Of a DNA stretch of 30,454 nt, positions 7,560-14,836 are shown in pieces (positions within the stretch are counted from its first letter, which is position 1; each line of letters begins with the position of its first letter). The translations under genes and the position numbers were made by a program. The stretch is from JACQQW01 sp964520655 (GTDB lineage Bacteria; Omnitrophota; Gorgyraeia; Zapsychrales; Fredricksoniimonadaceae): assembly GCA_964520655.1 (NCBI GenBank), contig CAZFNI010000023.1, forward strand, positions 1-30,454. Reading direction: 5' to 3'. Under the pieces are notes generated by a model that saw only the letters and a program-made list of their open reading frames with translations, did no database searches and was not told the DNA's origin.

Positions 7560-9886
7560 TGGCTTTAACGTCTAAATCAAAATTTGCTGATGCGTATGTA
7601 GATCCGGTAGGGAAAAGTGTCCCGCGCCTTGAGGGCAAGGGTGTTGTTACTGGACAGTTAAAGTATGCGTTTGATCTTAGTTTTCCGGGGATGTTGGTTG
7701 GAAAAATGCTTCGCTCGCCGCATGCGCACGCTAAGATCATTAAGATCGACACATCCAAAGCAGAAAGTCTTCCTGGTGTTAAAGCGGTCGTGACAGCGCG
7801 TGACACCTATCAAATAAAATTTGGTTCTAATGAATATTTCTTTCCACACACGGTCGATCAAATGGCGCTCGAGAGTGAAAAAGTCCGCTACATTGGAGAT
7901 GAGGTTGCGGCTGTCGCTGCGGTGGATGAAGAAACGGCCATGGCGGCATTGAAGCTTATTGATGTTCAATATGAAGTCTTGCCAGGGGTCTTTGAAATAG
8001 AAGAAGCGATCAAGCCCGGCGCTCCTCAGATCCATGAATCATTGAATAATATCGCTGTCATCCTGCCGGTTAATTTCGGAAATCCTGAACGTGTGATGAA
8101 AGAAGCGGATTATGTGCGGGAGGATAAATTCTGGTGCCCAGTTGCTCATCCGTCGCCCATGGAGCCGCATGTTTGTATCGGCCAGTGGGAGACCTTCACG
8201 AATAAAATAACATTATGGTCATCGTCGCAGGCGCCGTTTAAGGTCCGCGAAGCCATGGCCAAAACGCTTAAGATGGACCTCAATGATATCCGTGTCATTA
8301 AGATGCCGACCGGCGGCGGCTTTGGCGGAAAACTGGAAATGTTGCCGATGGATTTTTCTGCCTGTCTGTTGTCAAAGAAAGCGGGCGGGGTACCAGTTAA
8401 GATCGTTTTGACCCGTGAGGAAGAATTCACGACCACGCGCCGTAAGCATGGGATGATCTACCGGGTTAAGACAGGGGTGAAGAAGGATGGGACTATTCTG
8501 GCGATGACCGGCGAGGTTTTGGCGGACGGCGGAGCCTATTGCAGCTATGGCCCGACGGTTTTGGCGGCGGCCATGATGCGTATTTTCATGGTGTATAAAT
8601 TACAGCATTTCCGTATGACCGGATACCGCGTCTACACCAATAATCCGATCAGCGGTGCGATGCGCGGCTTCGGTGGGGTTCAAAGCGGTTTTGCGATCGA
8701 GTCCCATATGGACCTGATCGCTGCTGCGATCGGGATGGATCCAGTGGATTTTCGTCTGAAGAATATCACTGAACCCAACATGACCACGATCAATAAAATG
8801 GTGCTCACGACCAACGGCTTGAAAGATTGCATTGAGAAAGCCTGTGCAGCGTCGGGATGGAAAGAGAAGAGGGGTAAGCAGAAGCATTTAAAACGCGGCA
8901 TTGGTATCGGGATCGCTGCGGATGTGATGGGTTCTAAGATGTATAAATCCCATGAAAGCGCGGGGGCCATTGTCAAGGTCGAGGAAGACGGTTCGGTATA
9001 CTTATTTACCGGTGCTGCGGATACCGGGCAAGGTTCCAATACGGCGTTATCTCAGATCGCTGCGCATGAATTAGGGGTGAGTTTTAGCCGCATTAAATGT
9101 AAGGCGGGTGATACAGAGATCACGCCGTTTGATACGGGTTCATTTGCCAGCCGGGTCACGTTCATTTCCGGGAATGCGGCCCTTTTGGGTGGTCGCGATG
9201 CGAAAATGCAGATATTGGAAGTGGTGGCCAAAGAGCTTAATTTAAATATCAAGGATCTGGACATTAAAGCGGAGCAGGTGATCGTTCGTCAGGATGGCCG
9301 TAAATTAATGACCTTTGATAAAGCGCTGGAGTTGTGTTATTCCTTTAACTACGGCAAACAGATCATTGGACGCGGTAGTTACAATCCCAAAACATCCCCG
9401 ATCGATTTTCGGACAGGGGAAGGGAATGTTTCGGGAAGTTATGGTTTTGAAGCCCAGATCGCGGAAGTGGAAGTTGATACGGACACTGGTGAGGTGAAGC
9501 TTTTGGAATTGTGGGATGCTCATGATATAGGCAAGGCTATAAACCCTCAGTCGGTGGAGGCTCAGATCGAAGGTTCTTTGGCGATGGGGATCGGTTACAC
9601 CTTTTATGAGGATCTTCGCTTTAAAAATGGCCGTGTATTAAATCCAAATTTTGCGGGCTACCGCGTACCGCGCTCGATCGGTATCCCTAAAATGAATTCG
9701 ATCTTGATCGAGACTAATGATCCTGAAGGGCCTTTTGGTGCCAAGGGCATGGGGGAGGCTTCTTTGTTGCCCACATCTGCGGCCATTGCCAATGCGGTGG
9801 AGGATGCGATCGGTGTCCGTATTTGGGATCTGCCCATCACGCCAGAAAAGATCATCCGGGCGCTAAAGCTAAAGGAAATCAAATAA
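7559..9886 (+). CDS. Molybdenum hydroxylase, Mo-cofactor-binding subunit
   Basis: This 775-residue large subunit hydroxylates or oxidises its substrate at a molybdopterin centre. The N-terminal 120 residues are the aldehyde oxidase/xanthine dehydrogenase a/b hammerhead domain (RLEGKGVVTGQLKYAFD). The glycine-rich GGGFGGK (252-258) and AMRGFGGVQ bind the cofactor. GAKGMGEASLLP contains the catalytic general-base glutamate, E733. It lacks the AYxCSFR active-site loop of true CO dehydrogenases, so CO oxidation is unlikely. Candidate substrates in this family include purines, aromatic acids or their CoA esters, N-heterocycles and aldehydes; I cannot choose. Nearby mocA- and xdhC-like genes supply cytidylylated, sulfurated cofactor. 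Overall length is that of a non-fused large subunit. Confidence 0.92.
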   Translation: MALTSKSKFADAYVDPVGKSVPRLEGKGVVTGQLKYAFDLSFPGMLVGKMLRSPHAHAKIIKIDTSKAESLPGVKAVVTARDTYQIKFGSNEYFFPHTVDQMALESEKVRYIGDEVAAVAAVDEETAMAALKLIDVQYEVLPGVFEIEEAIKPGAPQIHESLNNIAVILPVNFGNPERVMKEADYVREDKFWCPVAHPSPMEPHVCIGQWETFTNKITLWSSSQAPFKVREAMAKTLKMDLNDIRVIKMPTGGGFGGKLEMLPMDFSACLLSKKAGGVPVKIVLTREEEFTTTRRKHGMIYRVKTGVKKDGTILAMTGEVLADGGAYCSYGPTVLAAAMMRIFMVYKLQHFRMTGYRVYTNNPISGAMRGFGGVQSGFAIESHMDLIAAAIGMDPVDFRLKNITEPNMTTINKMVLTTNGLKDCIEKACAASGWKEKRGKQKHLKRGIGIGIAADVMGSKMYKSHESAGAIVKVEEDGSVYLFTGAADTGQGSNTALSQIAAHELGVSFSRIKCKAGDTEITPFDTGSFASRVTFISGNAALLGGRDAKMQILEVVAKELNLNIKDLDIKAEQVIVRQDGRKLMTFDKALELCYSFNYGKQIIGRGSYNPKTSPIDFRTGEGNVSGSYGFEAQIAEVEVDTDTGEVKLLELWDAHDIGKAINPQSVEAQIEGSLAMGIGYTFYEDLRFKNGRVLNPNFAGYRVPRSIGIPKMNSILIETNDPEGPFGAKGMGEASLLPTSAAIANAVEDAIGVRIWDLPITPEKIIRALKLKEIK

Positions 9887-9892
9887 TTTTTA

Positions 9893-9920
9893 TTGTCATA
9901 ACCAATTTTCCGGATATAAT
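9893..9920 (+). promoter_or_regulatory. Sigma-70-type promoter of the lipoprotein gene
   Basis: TTGTCA (9893-9898) and a perfect TATAAT (9915-9920) are separated by 16 bases. The expected start of transcription, about seven bases past the -10, falls at or next to the ATG at 9929. No Shine-Dalgarno lies between, so the mRNA would be leaderless or nearly so. Confidence 0.65.
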
Positions 9921-9928
9921 TAAAAACT

Positions 9929-10309
9929 ATGAAAAATATTACGCTGACTTTAATGATGTTTGTCCTGGCTGCGTCCTTTACGGGCTGCAGTTTTTATTCC
10001 ATTGATTCTAAAGACACCACGCAGGATTTCTTCCCGCCAAAGAAGTCGATCGATGAAGTTCAATATCTGGAAAAGGTCGATCAGCCTTCGGAGCAGATCG
10101 GTATCGTGACCGTCACAACCGAGCGTCGGCAGTCTTTTGAAGACGTTCTTCCTAAACTCAAACAGGAAGCGGCGATCATGGGCGGTGATGTCATTACCGA
10201 TATCCAGTCCAATGCCACGGGTTCGTGGAAAAGTATCAAATTCCAGCAGCTGTTAGGCAATGCCTATGTGCGCTGCGAATTTTCCGCTAAAGTCCTCGTA
10301 CTAAAATAA
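9929..10309 (+). CDS. Small putative lipoprotein
   Basis: This 126-residue protein begins with a lipoprotein signal peptide ending in ASFTGC, giving an acylated cysteine at residue 20. The mature part is about 107 residues; a stretch around residues 70-95 (FEDVLPKLKQEAAIMGGDVI) resembles the small alpha/beta surface lipoproteins that carry an xxEAxxxGGDxI pattern, whose role is unknown. Location should be the outer or inner membrane facing the periplasm. Its stop at 10307-10309 directly abuts the stop of the convergent mocA-like gene, with no intergenic base and no terminator. The start is set by the promoter immediately upstream. Confidence 0.75.
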   Translation: MKNITLTLMMFVLAASFTGCSFYSIDSKDTTQDFFPPKKSIDEVQYLEKVDQPSEQIGIVTVTTERRQSFEDVLPKLKQEAAIMGGDVITDIQSNATGSWKSIKFQQLLGNAYVRCEFSAKVLVLK

Positions 10310-10885
10310 TCAGCTGTTGAATTCTTTTAATTCTTCAGGTGTATTAAACGACTCGATGATCCCTGGGTCGTTGATCTCAATGTGAGAATGCGGCATTTTT
10401 TTGATGAAGTGATTTAATCTGCTATCCAGTGGTGATCTCAGTATTTGCTCGAATAATGATCGCGGGATAAGAGGGGGGTGTCCGTTCTTTCCCTGGTAGG
10501 TTGGGAGCAGTATTCCAATTGAATTATCATTGTGGGCTCTAATCAATTCGGCAGCTGTTGCGCTCTTTATCCAGGGGCAGTCAACAGGCCAGATCAAAGC
10601 GCCTTCCGTATTTTCCGAACATGCTCTCATTCCGCATTGTATCGACGAAAATTGCCCTTTCAAATGGTCGGTATTATAGATCATCCGCACTTTGGCATCA
10701 GGCAATAAATGGGGTATAATTACATCATGGTTATGGCCTAAAACAACAATGATCTCTGCAATGTTTGAAATTAAAAGCTTATGTTGAATATGTTCAATGG
10801 ATGTTGTATTGTTAATTATTGCGAGTGCTTTAGGGGAGCCGAAACGCGTGCTTTGTCCGGCGCTGAGTATGATCGCTGAATACAT
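10310..10885 (-). CDS. mocA: MocA-like molybdopterin cytidylyltransferase (NTP-transferase family)
   Basis: This protein of about 191 residues has the nucleotide-binding signature AIILSAGQSTRFGSPKAL at its N terminus, followed by VVLGHNHD, a metal-binding WPVDCPWI and NGHPPLIPRSLF. These fit the MobA/MocA family (E. coli MocA is about the same size), which transfers CMP or GMP to molybdopterin. A MocA rather than MobA assignment is inferred from the neighbouring xanthine-dehydrogenase-type enzyme and xdhC, which need the cytosine form. An upstream ATG at 10903 adds only YYNLFM; I prefer 10885 because a TATAAT lies just ahead of it and the family begins at this point. No other molybdopterin biosynthesis genes are visible. 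Confidence 0.85.
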   Translation of the reverse strand: MYSAIILSAGQSTRFGSPKALAIINNTTSIEHIQHKLLISNIAEIIVVLGHNHDVIIPHLLPDAKVRMIYNTDHLKGQFSSIQCGMRACSENTEGALIWPVDCPWIKSATAAELIRAHNDNSIGILLPTYQGKNGHPPLIPRSLFEQILRSPLDSRLNHFIKKMPHSHIEINDPGIIESFNTPEELKEFNS

Positions 10886-10891
10886 AAATAA

Positions 10892-10899
10892 ATTATAGT
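10892..10899. promoter_or_regulatory. Back-to-back -10 elements of two divergent genes
   Basis: On the - strand TATAAT occupies 10897-10892, six bases before the mocA-like ATG at 10885. On the + strand TATAGT occupies 10894-10899, twelve bases before the ATG at 10912. The two boxes share four bases, so polymerase could bind only one way at a time. I do not see a good -35 for either; the call rests on the -10 boxes and gene positions. Confidence 0.45.
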
Positions 10900-10911
10900 A
10901 CATTTGATCCC

Positions 10912-11349
10912 ATGTTCCTTTTATTTTTTTTATTCATCGCTAGTATTGGTTTGTATACAGCTTACCGGTTGCTGTGGCCGGAGATGTATGTGAAGCTAAA
11001 CCGTCCCGATTTTAATTTTCCCTGGAATAGACCTCATTTACGTCCTGATGCCCAGCCGAGTGACGAGGTTGTGGTGGATGCGCCCTACGTGGACCTGCCG
11101 AGGCCAATTGTTGATGCCCCAAGGCGGGAACCCTTGCCAGGTGCGACGCTGGATAAGATCGGTAAACTGGAGAATTTATTATTCGAAAAGAACAAGATCA
11201 TTGATCGGCTGCAGGAGCAGTTGGAGAATGAGCGCTTGCACCGTAAGGAATTTGAGAATGTCCGGGCGATCTTAGATGAAGAGATCAAACATTTGCGGGA
11301 ACAATTAAGAGGATTCCGCAATTATTACAAGGAGAAAACAGATGCGTAA
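10912..11349 (+). CDS. Membrane-anchored coiled-coil protein of unknown function
   Basis: This 145-residue protein has one N-terminal transmembrane segment (residues 1-20, MFLLFFLFIASIGLYTAYRL), a proline-rich linker (about 40-75) and a long charged heptad region from about 78 to the end (IGKLENLLFEKNKIIDRLQE...). That is a membrane-tethered coiled coil, probably oligomeric. I recognise no named family. It is preceded by a putative divergent promoter, and its last eight bases overlap the start of the cyclophilin gene, suggesting coexpression. A Shine-Dalgarno for that next gene (AAGGAG) sits inside its final codons. Confidence 0.7.
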   Translation: MFLLFFLFIASIGLYTAYRLLWPEMYVKLNRPDFNFPWNRPHLRPDAQPSDEVVVDAPYVDLPRPIVDAPRREPLPGATLDKIGKLENLLFEKNKIIDRLQEQLENERLHRKEFENVRAILDEEIKHLREQLRGFRNYYKEKTDA

Positions 11350-11887
11350 TGTTATTTTAATGTTGTGTGTGTTGATCTTGCCTTTTTTTGTATTAACCAA
11401 AGCACAAGGAGATGAAATGCCGACAACCGCTGTTTTGCAAACCATTCACGGGGATATAGAAATTAAATTGTATCCAAATGAAGCGCCCAAGGCTGTTGAG
11501 AATTTTGTTGGATTGATCAAGAAGGGTTATTATGAAGGTTTGATCTTCCATCGTGTCATTAAGAATTTCATGATCCAGGGAGGCGACCCGACAGGGACTG
11601 GACGCGGCGGGGAAAGCATCTGGGGTCAGCCATTTGAAGATGAATTTTCACCCAATCTGACTTTTGACCGCAAGGGCATCCTGGCAATGGCTAATGCTGG
11701 TCCATCGACCAACGGCAGCCAGTTCTTTATCACCACAGCCCCAACGCCGTGGTTAGCCAATAGACACACTATTTTTGGTGAAGTCGTCAATGGTTATGAT
11801 GCTGTAGCAGCCATTGAGGGTACGGCTACTGGTCCGGGGGACAGGCCGGTTGAAGAACAGAAGATCCTTCATGCTTACGTAAAATAA
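11342..11887 (+). CDS. Cyclophilin-type peptidyl-prolyl cis-trans isomerase
   Basis: This protein of 181 residues catalyses proline isomerisation during folding. The cyclophilin core is complete: NFVGLIKKGYYEGLIFHRVI, FMIQGGDPTGTGRGG with the catalytic-site region, LAMANAGPSTNGSQFFIT, and the tryptophan-containing WLANRHTIFGEV. From the first ATG (Shine-Dalgarno AAGGAG upstream) the N terminus is a signal peptide to about residue 21, giving a periplasmic enzyme. A second ATG at 11417 (Met26) has its own AAGGAG at 11406-11411, five bases away, and begins exactly where a cytoplasmic PpiB-like protein would. Either or both starts may be used. It is flanked by membrane and cofactor-maturation genes without an obvious functional tie. 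Confidence 0.95.
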   Translation: MRNVILMLCVLILPFFVLTKAQGDEMPTTAVLQTIHGDIEIKLYPNEAPKAVENFVGLIKKGYYEGLIFHRVIKNFMIQGGDPTGTGRGGESIWGQPFEDEFSPNLTFDRKGILAMANAGPSTNGSQFFITTAPTPWLANRHTIFGEVVNGYDAVAAIEGTATGPGDRPVEEQKILHAYVK

Positions 11888-11888
11888 A

Positions 11889-12689
11889 TTGGAAGACATT
11901 CTTTCAAAAGCGATCGCGTGTTCAGATCTTGGAAAACCGTTCGCTTTTGCCACCATCATCGAGGCAACAGTGAAGGGGACTCCGCGTAAAGCTGGGGCCA
12001 AGATGATCGTTTTTGAAGATGGTTCATCGTGGGGTTCTATCGGCGGTGGCCGCAATGAAAAAGCGGCCATCGCTGAGTGTCTGAAGTCTATTCAATCCCA
12101 AAAACCCGCAACAGTTACCTATAATTATTTCGGCCGCGTGGGGGAATCGATATGCGGCGGCCAGATGAAGGTTTTTATTGAGCCTGTTCTGCCTAAGGCT
12201 CAATTGATCATCTGCGGAGCGGGTCATATTGCGTTGCCGTTATCGTGGCTGGCCAAAGTGCTGCGTTTTTCCGTGACGATCATTGATGACCGTAAGCAGT
12301 TCGCCAATAAGAAAAGATTCCCGCATGTGGATCGTATTATTCTGGGCGACCATGCCAAGGAATTATCAAAAATAAAGATCGGGGCGGGGTGCTATATAAC
12401 GATTGTGACGCAGGGCAATGAGCAGGATTTTGAATGTTTAAAGGCGGCGATCAAGCTTGATGTTGCTTATATTGGTGTGATCTCCAGTCAGCCAAAACGG
12501 ATCAAGTTCCTTAAGCGGTTGAAAGATGCTGGTATCAGCGATGGGAAGTTGGACCGTTTGTCTATCCCTATGGGGCATGATATCGGAAGTCAGACGCCGG
12601 AAGAAATTGCGGTCTCTATTTGTGCGGAATTGATCGCGGTCAAGAACAAAGAGTTTCTGGGGACTTCAAAATTTAAACAAAAATCATAA
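11889..12689 (+). CDS. xdhC: XdhC-family molybdenum hydroxylase maturation factor
   Basis: This 266-residue protein belongs to the XdhC/CoxI family, which binds the molybdenum cofactor and delivers its sulfurated form to xanthine-dehydrogenase-type enzymes. The N-terminal domain has GTPRKAGAKMIV and GSIGGGRNE. The C-terminal Rossmann domain begins LIICGAGHIALPLSWLAK (about residue 108) and ends with the signature GHDIGSQTPEEIAVSI. The start is TTG at 11889, one base after the preceding stop; the first in-frame ATG would cut into the conserved domain. Located about 2 kb past the enzyme's three subunits, it is best explained as their maturation factor. No sulfurtransferase gene is nearby. Confidence 0.9.
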   Translation: MEDILSKAIACSDLGKPFAFATIIEATVKGTPRKAGAKMIVFEDGSSWGSIGGGRNEKAAIAECLKSIQSQKPATVTYNYFGRVGESICGGQMKVFIEPVLPKAQLIICGAGHIALPLSWLAKVLRFSVTIIDDRKQFANKKRFPHVDRIILGDHAKELSKIKIGAGCYITIVTQGNEQDFECLKAAIKLDVAYIGVISSQPKRIKFLKRLKDAGISDGKLDRLSIPMGHDIGSQTPEEIAVSICAELIAVKNKEFLGTSKFKQKS

Positions 12690-12700
12690 GGCAGGTGTTT

Positions 12701-13108
12701 ATGACAACAGAAGAAGCGATCGATATTATCCGTGATGCGGGTTTTGGTTTTTTGGCGACAACTGAGGGGGATCAACCTCGGGTCAGGCCAATGATGCCTT
12801 ATTTAACGGAAGAAGGTGAATTATTGTTGGCGCTTTTAGGAAGGTCCAGGACTATCCCGCAGATCAAGGCTAACCCGAAGGTCGAAGTCTGTTTTGTGGA
12901 CCGTAAAATGTGGTATTGCCGCGCAACCGGAACTGCGGTGTTGACCAATGACCTCAAAAAGAAAGAGATTGTTTTTGAGAATGTGCCGATGTTGCGACAA
13001 TATTTTGCGGGTGCTGCTGATCCAAATTATCATTTGGCGGTCATCACCATAACCGCTGTTGAAGCCATGACGCCTCATGGCAGAGCTCCTGAACAAATTA
13101 CTATTTGA
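12701..13108 (+). CDS. Pyridoxamine-5'-phosphate-oxidase-like flavin split-barrel protein
   Basis: This protein of about 135 residues has the PNPOx-like FMN-binding split-barrel pattern: GFGFLATTEGDQPRVRPMMP at the N terminus, then SRTIPQIKANPKVEVCFVD and WYCRATGTAVL. The family includes general stress proteins and small flavin- or F420-dependent reductases, and true PNPOx activity is not implied. I chose ATG 12701, preceded by AAGGCAGG, over a GTG six bases earlier. It follows xdhC closely, so may be cotranscribed. The partner cofactor cannot be told from this sequence alone. Confidence 0.8.
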   Translation: MTTEEAIDIIRDAGFGFLATTEGDQPRVRPMMPYLTEEGELLLALLGRSRTIPQIKANPKVEVCFVDRKMWYCRATGTAVLTNDLKKKEIVFENVPMLRQYFAGAADPNYHLAVITITAVEAMTPHGRAPEQITI

Positions 13109-13127
13109 AAATAGTGATTCCTCTATC

Positions 13128-13694
13128 ATGTTTTCTTCAACAATAAAGATCGATCAATTGATCCGTTGTCGCCGTAAAAGCATTGGCTTGATCGTTACCA
13201 GGGCTGCCAAGCTTGTTGTCCGGGCACCGCACTGGGTGTCTATTGATGAGATCAACCGTCTGGTTTCCCAGAAAGCTGGCTGGATCATTAAAAAGCAGGA
13301 ATCAGCCAGGAAACGCCAGGAAATCCCGCAAATAACCCTCACAAAGGCCCAGAAAATGGCCTATAAGGCCCAGGCATTAGATAAGTTGACCCAAAGGGTT
13401 AAACACTATGCTGGGCTTGCAAATGTGACCTATCAAACGATAAAGGTTGGTAATGCCAGGACCCGCTGGGGCTCATGCAGTTCCAAAGGGGGTATGGTGT
13501 TTAATTGGCGTCTGATCTTGATGCCTGAGAGGATACAGGATTATTTGGTGGTGCATGAGTTGATGCACCTGAAGCAGCAGAACCATAGCCAAAGGTTCTG
13601 GCACGAAGTTGAACGGATGATCCCAGACTATAAACAGGATGAGCGATGGTTAAAAGAGAATGGGTCTACTTTTATATATACGTACTTAACATAA
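13128..13694 (+). CDS. YgjP-type zinc metallopeptidase (DUF45/M48-like)
   Basis: This protein of 188 residues has the family's conserved RTRWGSCSSKGGMVFNWRL (111-129) and the zinc-binding HELMH (143-147, HExxH), with H153 and H159 in the following HSQRFWHEVE as candidate third ligands. Proteins of this group are small cytoplasmic metallopeptidases related to WSS1/SprT folds, with poorly known substrates. ATG 13128 matches the usual family N terminus. An upstream ATG at 13077 would overlap the preceding gene by 32 bases and adds non-conserved residues. No obvious Shine-Dalgarno precedes 13128. It is the last + strand gene before a convergent - strand region. Confidence 0.85.
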   Translation: MFSSTIKIDQLIRCRRKSIGLIVTRAAKLVVRAPHWVSIDEINRLVSQKAGWIIKKQESARKRQEIPQITLTKAQKMAYKAQALDKLTQRVKHYAGLANVTYQTIKVGNARTRWGSCSSKGGMVFNWRLILMPERIQDYLVVHELMHLKQQNHSQRFWHEVERMIPDYKQDERWLKENGSTFIYTYLT

Positions 13695-13728
13695 CATATA
13701 TTATAGGAAGTTTTCAAAGAAGCAAAAA

Positions 13729-14577
13729 TCAGGGGTTTGCAAAGATCTTTCCAATAACCCGGCCAATATCTCTGGGGTGTTTTAAATAATGTTCCAGACG
13801 GTAATAAAAATAAGCTGTCTTACCTAGGCGCATCAGCTTGACCCAAATGCGGCTGAGCAAAGGAAGTTCTTCAATATATGAACTATATATGACAGCAACC
13901 CTCTTTTTATTTGTCCCGTTCTTTACGTCTTCATAGGTTTTAGTCCCCGGTATGAAACGGAAATTCCCCCATACTTCATTAAAATAGCGTACATTGGCAA
14001 CTTTTACGGCTTTAAAAAGAAAATGCACATCCATGGAGAAATGGTCTTTTTCATTATAGTAACCAATCTTTTCATGGAGCGATCTGTGATAGAAATATGC
14101 GGATGGATTAACGGGAAATGGGTTAATTGACCATCCAAGCAGAAGATCTCTTAAACGAAGTCTTTTAGGCGCATTGATACCTGTTATAACATCGTTTACG
14201 CCGCGTAAATTGCAGTTGCCGACCAGCAAAGATGGTTCTTTTAATTGCGCCACAAGCACATCGATCCTTTTTAAAACGTTTGGCTCATAGAAATCATCCA
14301 CATTCAAGATGCCAATGATCGGCGCATTGGCCATCCGGATCCCTTTGTTAAGGGCTTCTGATTGCCCTGAATCTTTTTCGGAGATAAATCTAATATGGGG
14401 ATATTTATCCGCGAATCTCTGGATAATATCAACTGTCCCGTCGCTCGAACCACCGTCGATGATAATATGCTCGAGGGCGTCATATCCCTGGTCAATGACC
14501 GATCGGATACATCCTTCGATCGCTGAAGCACCCTGGTAGACAGCGGTAATGATGGTTATTTTAGGCGGGATGGCCAT
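13729..14577 (-). CDS. GT2 family glycosyltransferase
   Basis: This 282-residue GT-A fold enzyme has the WcaA-like N terminus KITIITAVYQGASAIEGC, the nucleotide-sugar motif IIIDGGSSDGTVDII (38-52) and a VDD metal-binding motif (93-95, LNVDDFYEP). The C-terminal part (SMDVHFLFKAVK...) is that of small GT2 transferases which add one sugar to a lipid-linked glycan. There are no convincing transmembrane segments, so it should be cytoplasmic or peripheral. Its ATG overlaps the end of the PCP_red-like gene by 17 bases. It lies downstream of the exopolysaccharide region and could take part in it, but donor and acceptor are unknown. Only 34 AT-rich bases separate it from the convergent metallopeptidase gene. 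Confidence 0.88.
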   Translation of the reverse strand: MAIPPKITIITAVYQGASAIEGCIRSVIDQGYDALEHIIIDGGSSDGTVDIIQRFADKYPHIRFISEKDSGQSEALNKGIRMANAPIIGILNVDDFYEPNVLKRIDVLVAQLKEPSLLVGNCNLRGVNDVITGINAPKRLRLRDLLLGWSINPFPVNPSAYFYHRSLHEKIGYYNEKDHFSMDVHFLFKAVKVANVRYFNEVWGNFRFIPGTKTYEDVKNGTNKKRVAVIYSSYIEELPLLSRIWVKLMRLGKTAYFYYRLEHYLKHPRDIGRVIGKIFANP

Positions 14578-14818
14578 ATTGGGTATAGTCGATGCCCAAC
14601 TTCTTCATATCCGATTTAAGAGGGCCGTGAAATCCGAATGGGGTGGCGATAAAGAAGGCGTCAACGACATCCTTAACAGTGACCTCTCCCCTGCTGGTTT
14701 CGGCAATATGAGAGATCTGTTTGAGGACTTTGTCATGCGCGATCGTGCGCATAAAGACGGGAACTTCGGCAATGAGCTGGTCAAAAAGGTCTTTGGCTTT
14801 TGGTTCCCAGCTTATCAT
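14561..14818 (-). CDS. Small PCP_red-like protein
   Basis: This 85-residue protein contains WEPKAKDLFDQL, EVPVFMRTIAHDKVLK and RGEVTVKDVVDAFF, a pattern like the PCP_red domain found at the end of the light-independent protochlorophyllide reductase B subunit. Stand-alone copies occur in non-photosynthetic bacteria with unknown function. The core covers residues 2-55; the tail (FGFHGPLKSDMKKLGIDY) is not part of the domain as I know it. It overlaps the GT2 gene by 17 bases and follows the TPR gene after 18 bases. An open frame on the + strand here (14549-14824) has no family resemblance. Confidence 0.6.
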   Translation of the reverse strand: MISWEPKAKDLFDQLIAEVPVFMRTIAHDKVLKQISHIAETSRGEVTVKDVVDAFFIATPFGFHGPLKSDMKKLGIDYTQYGHPA

Positions 14819-14836
14819 AAATGAGAATGGATGTTC

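Noticed and set aside
13695..13728. The AT-rich ATATAT-type stretch between convergent genes as a terminator
   Set aside because: No GC-containing stem and no T run after a hairpin on either strand.
14549..14824. A 91-codon + strand open frame across the small PCP_red-like gene
   Set aside because: The - strand reading has a recognisable domain and fits the gene overlaps around it; the + strand reading has no recognisable pattern.
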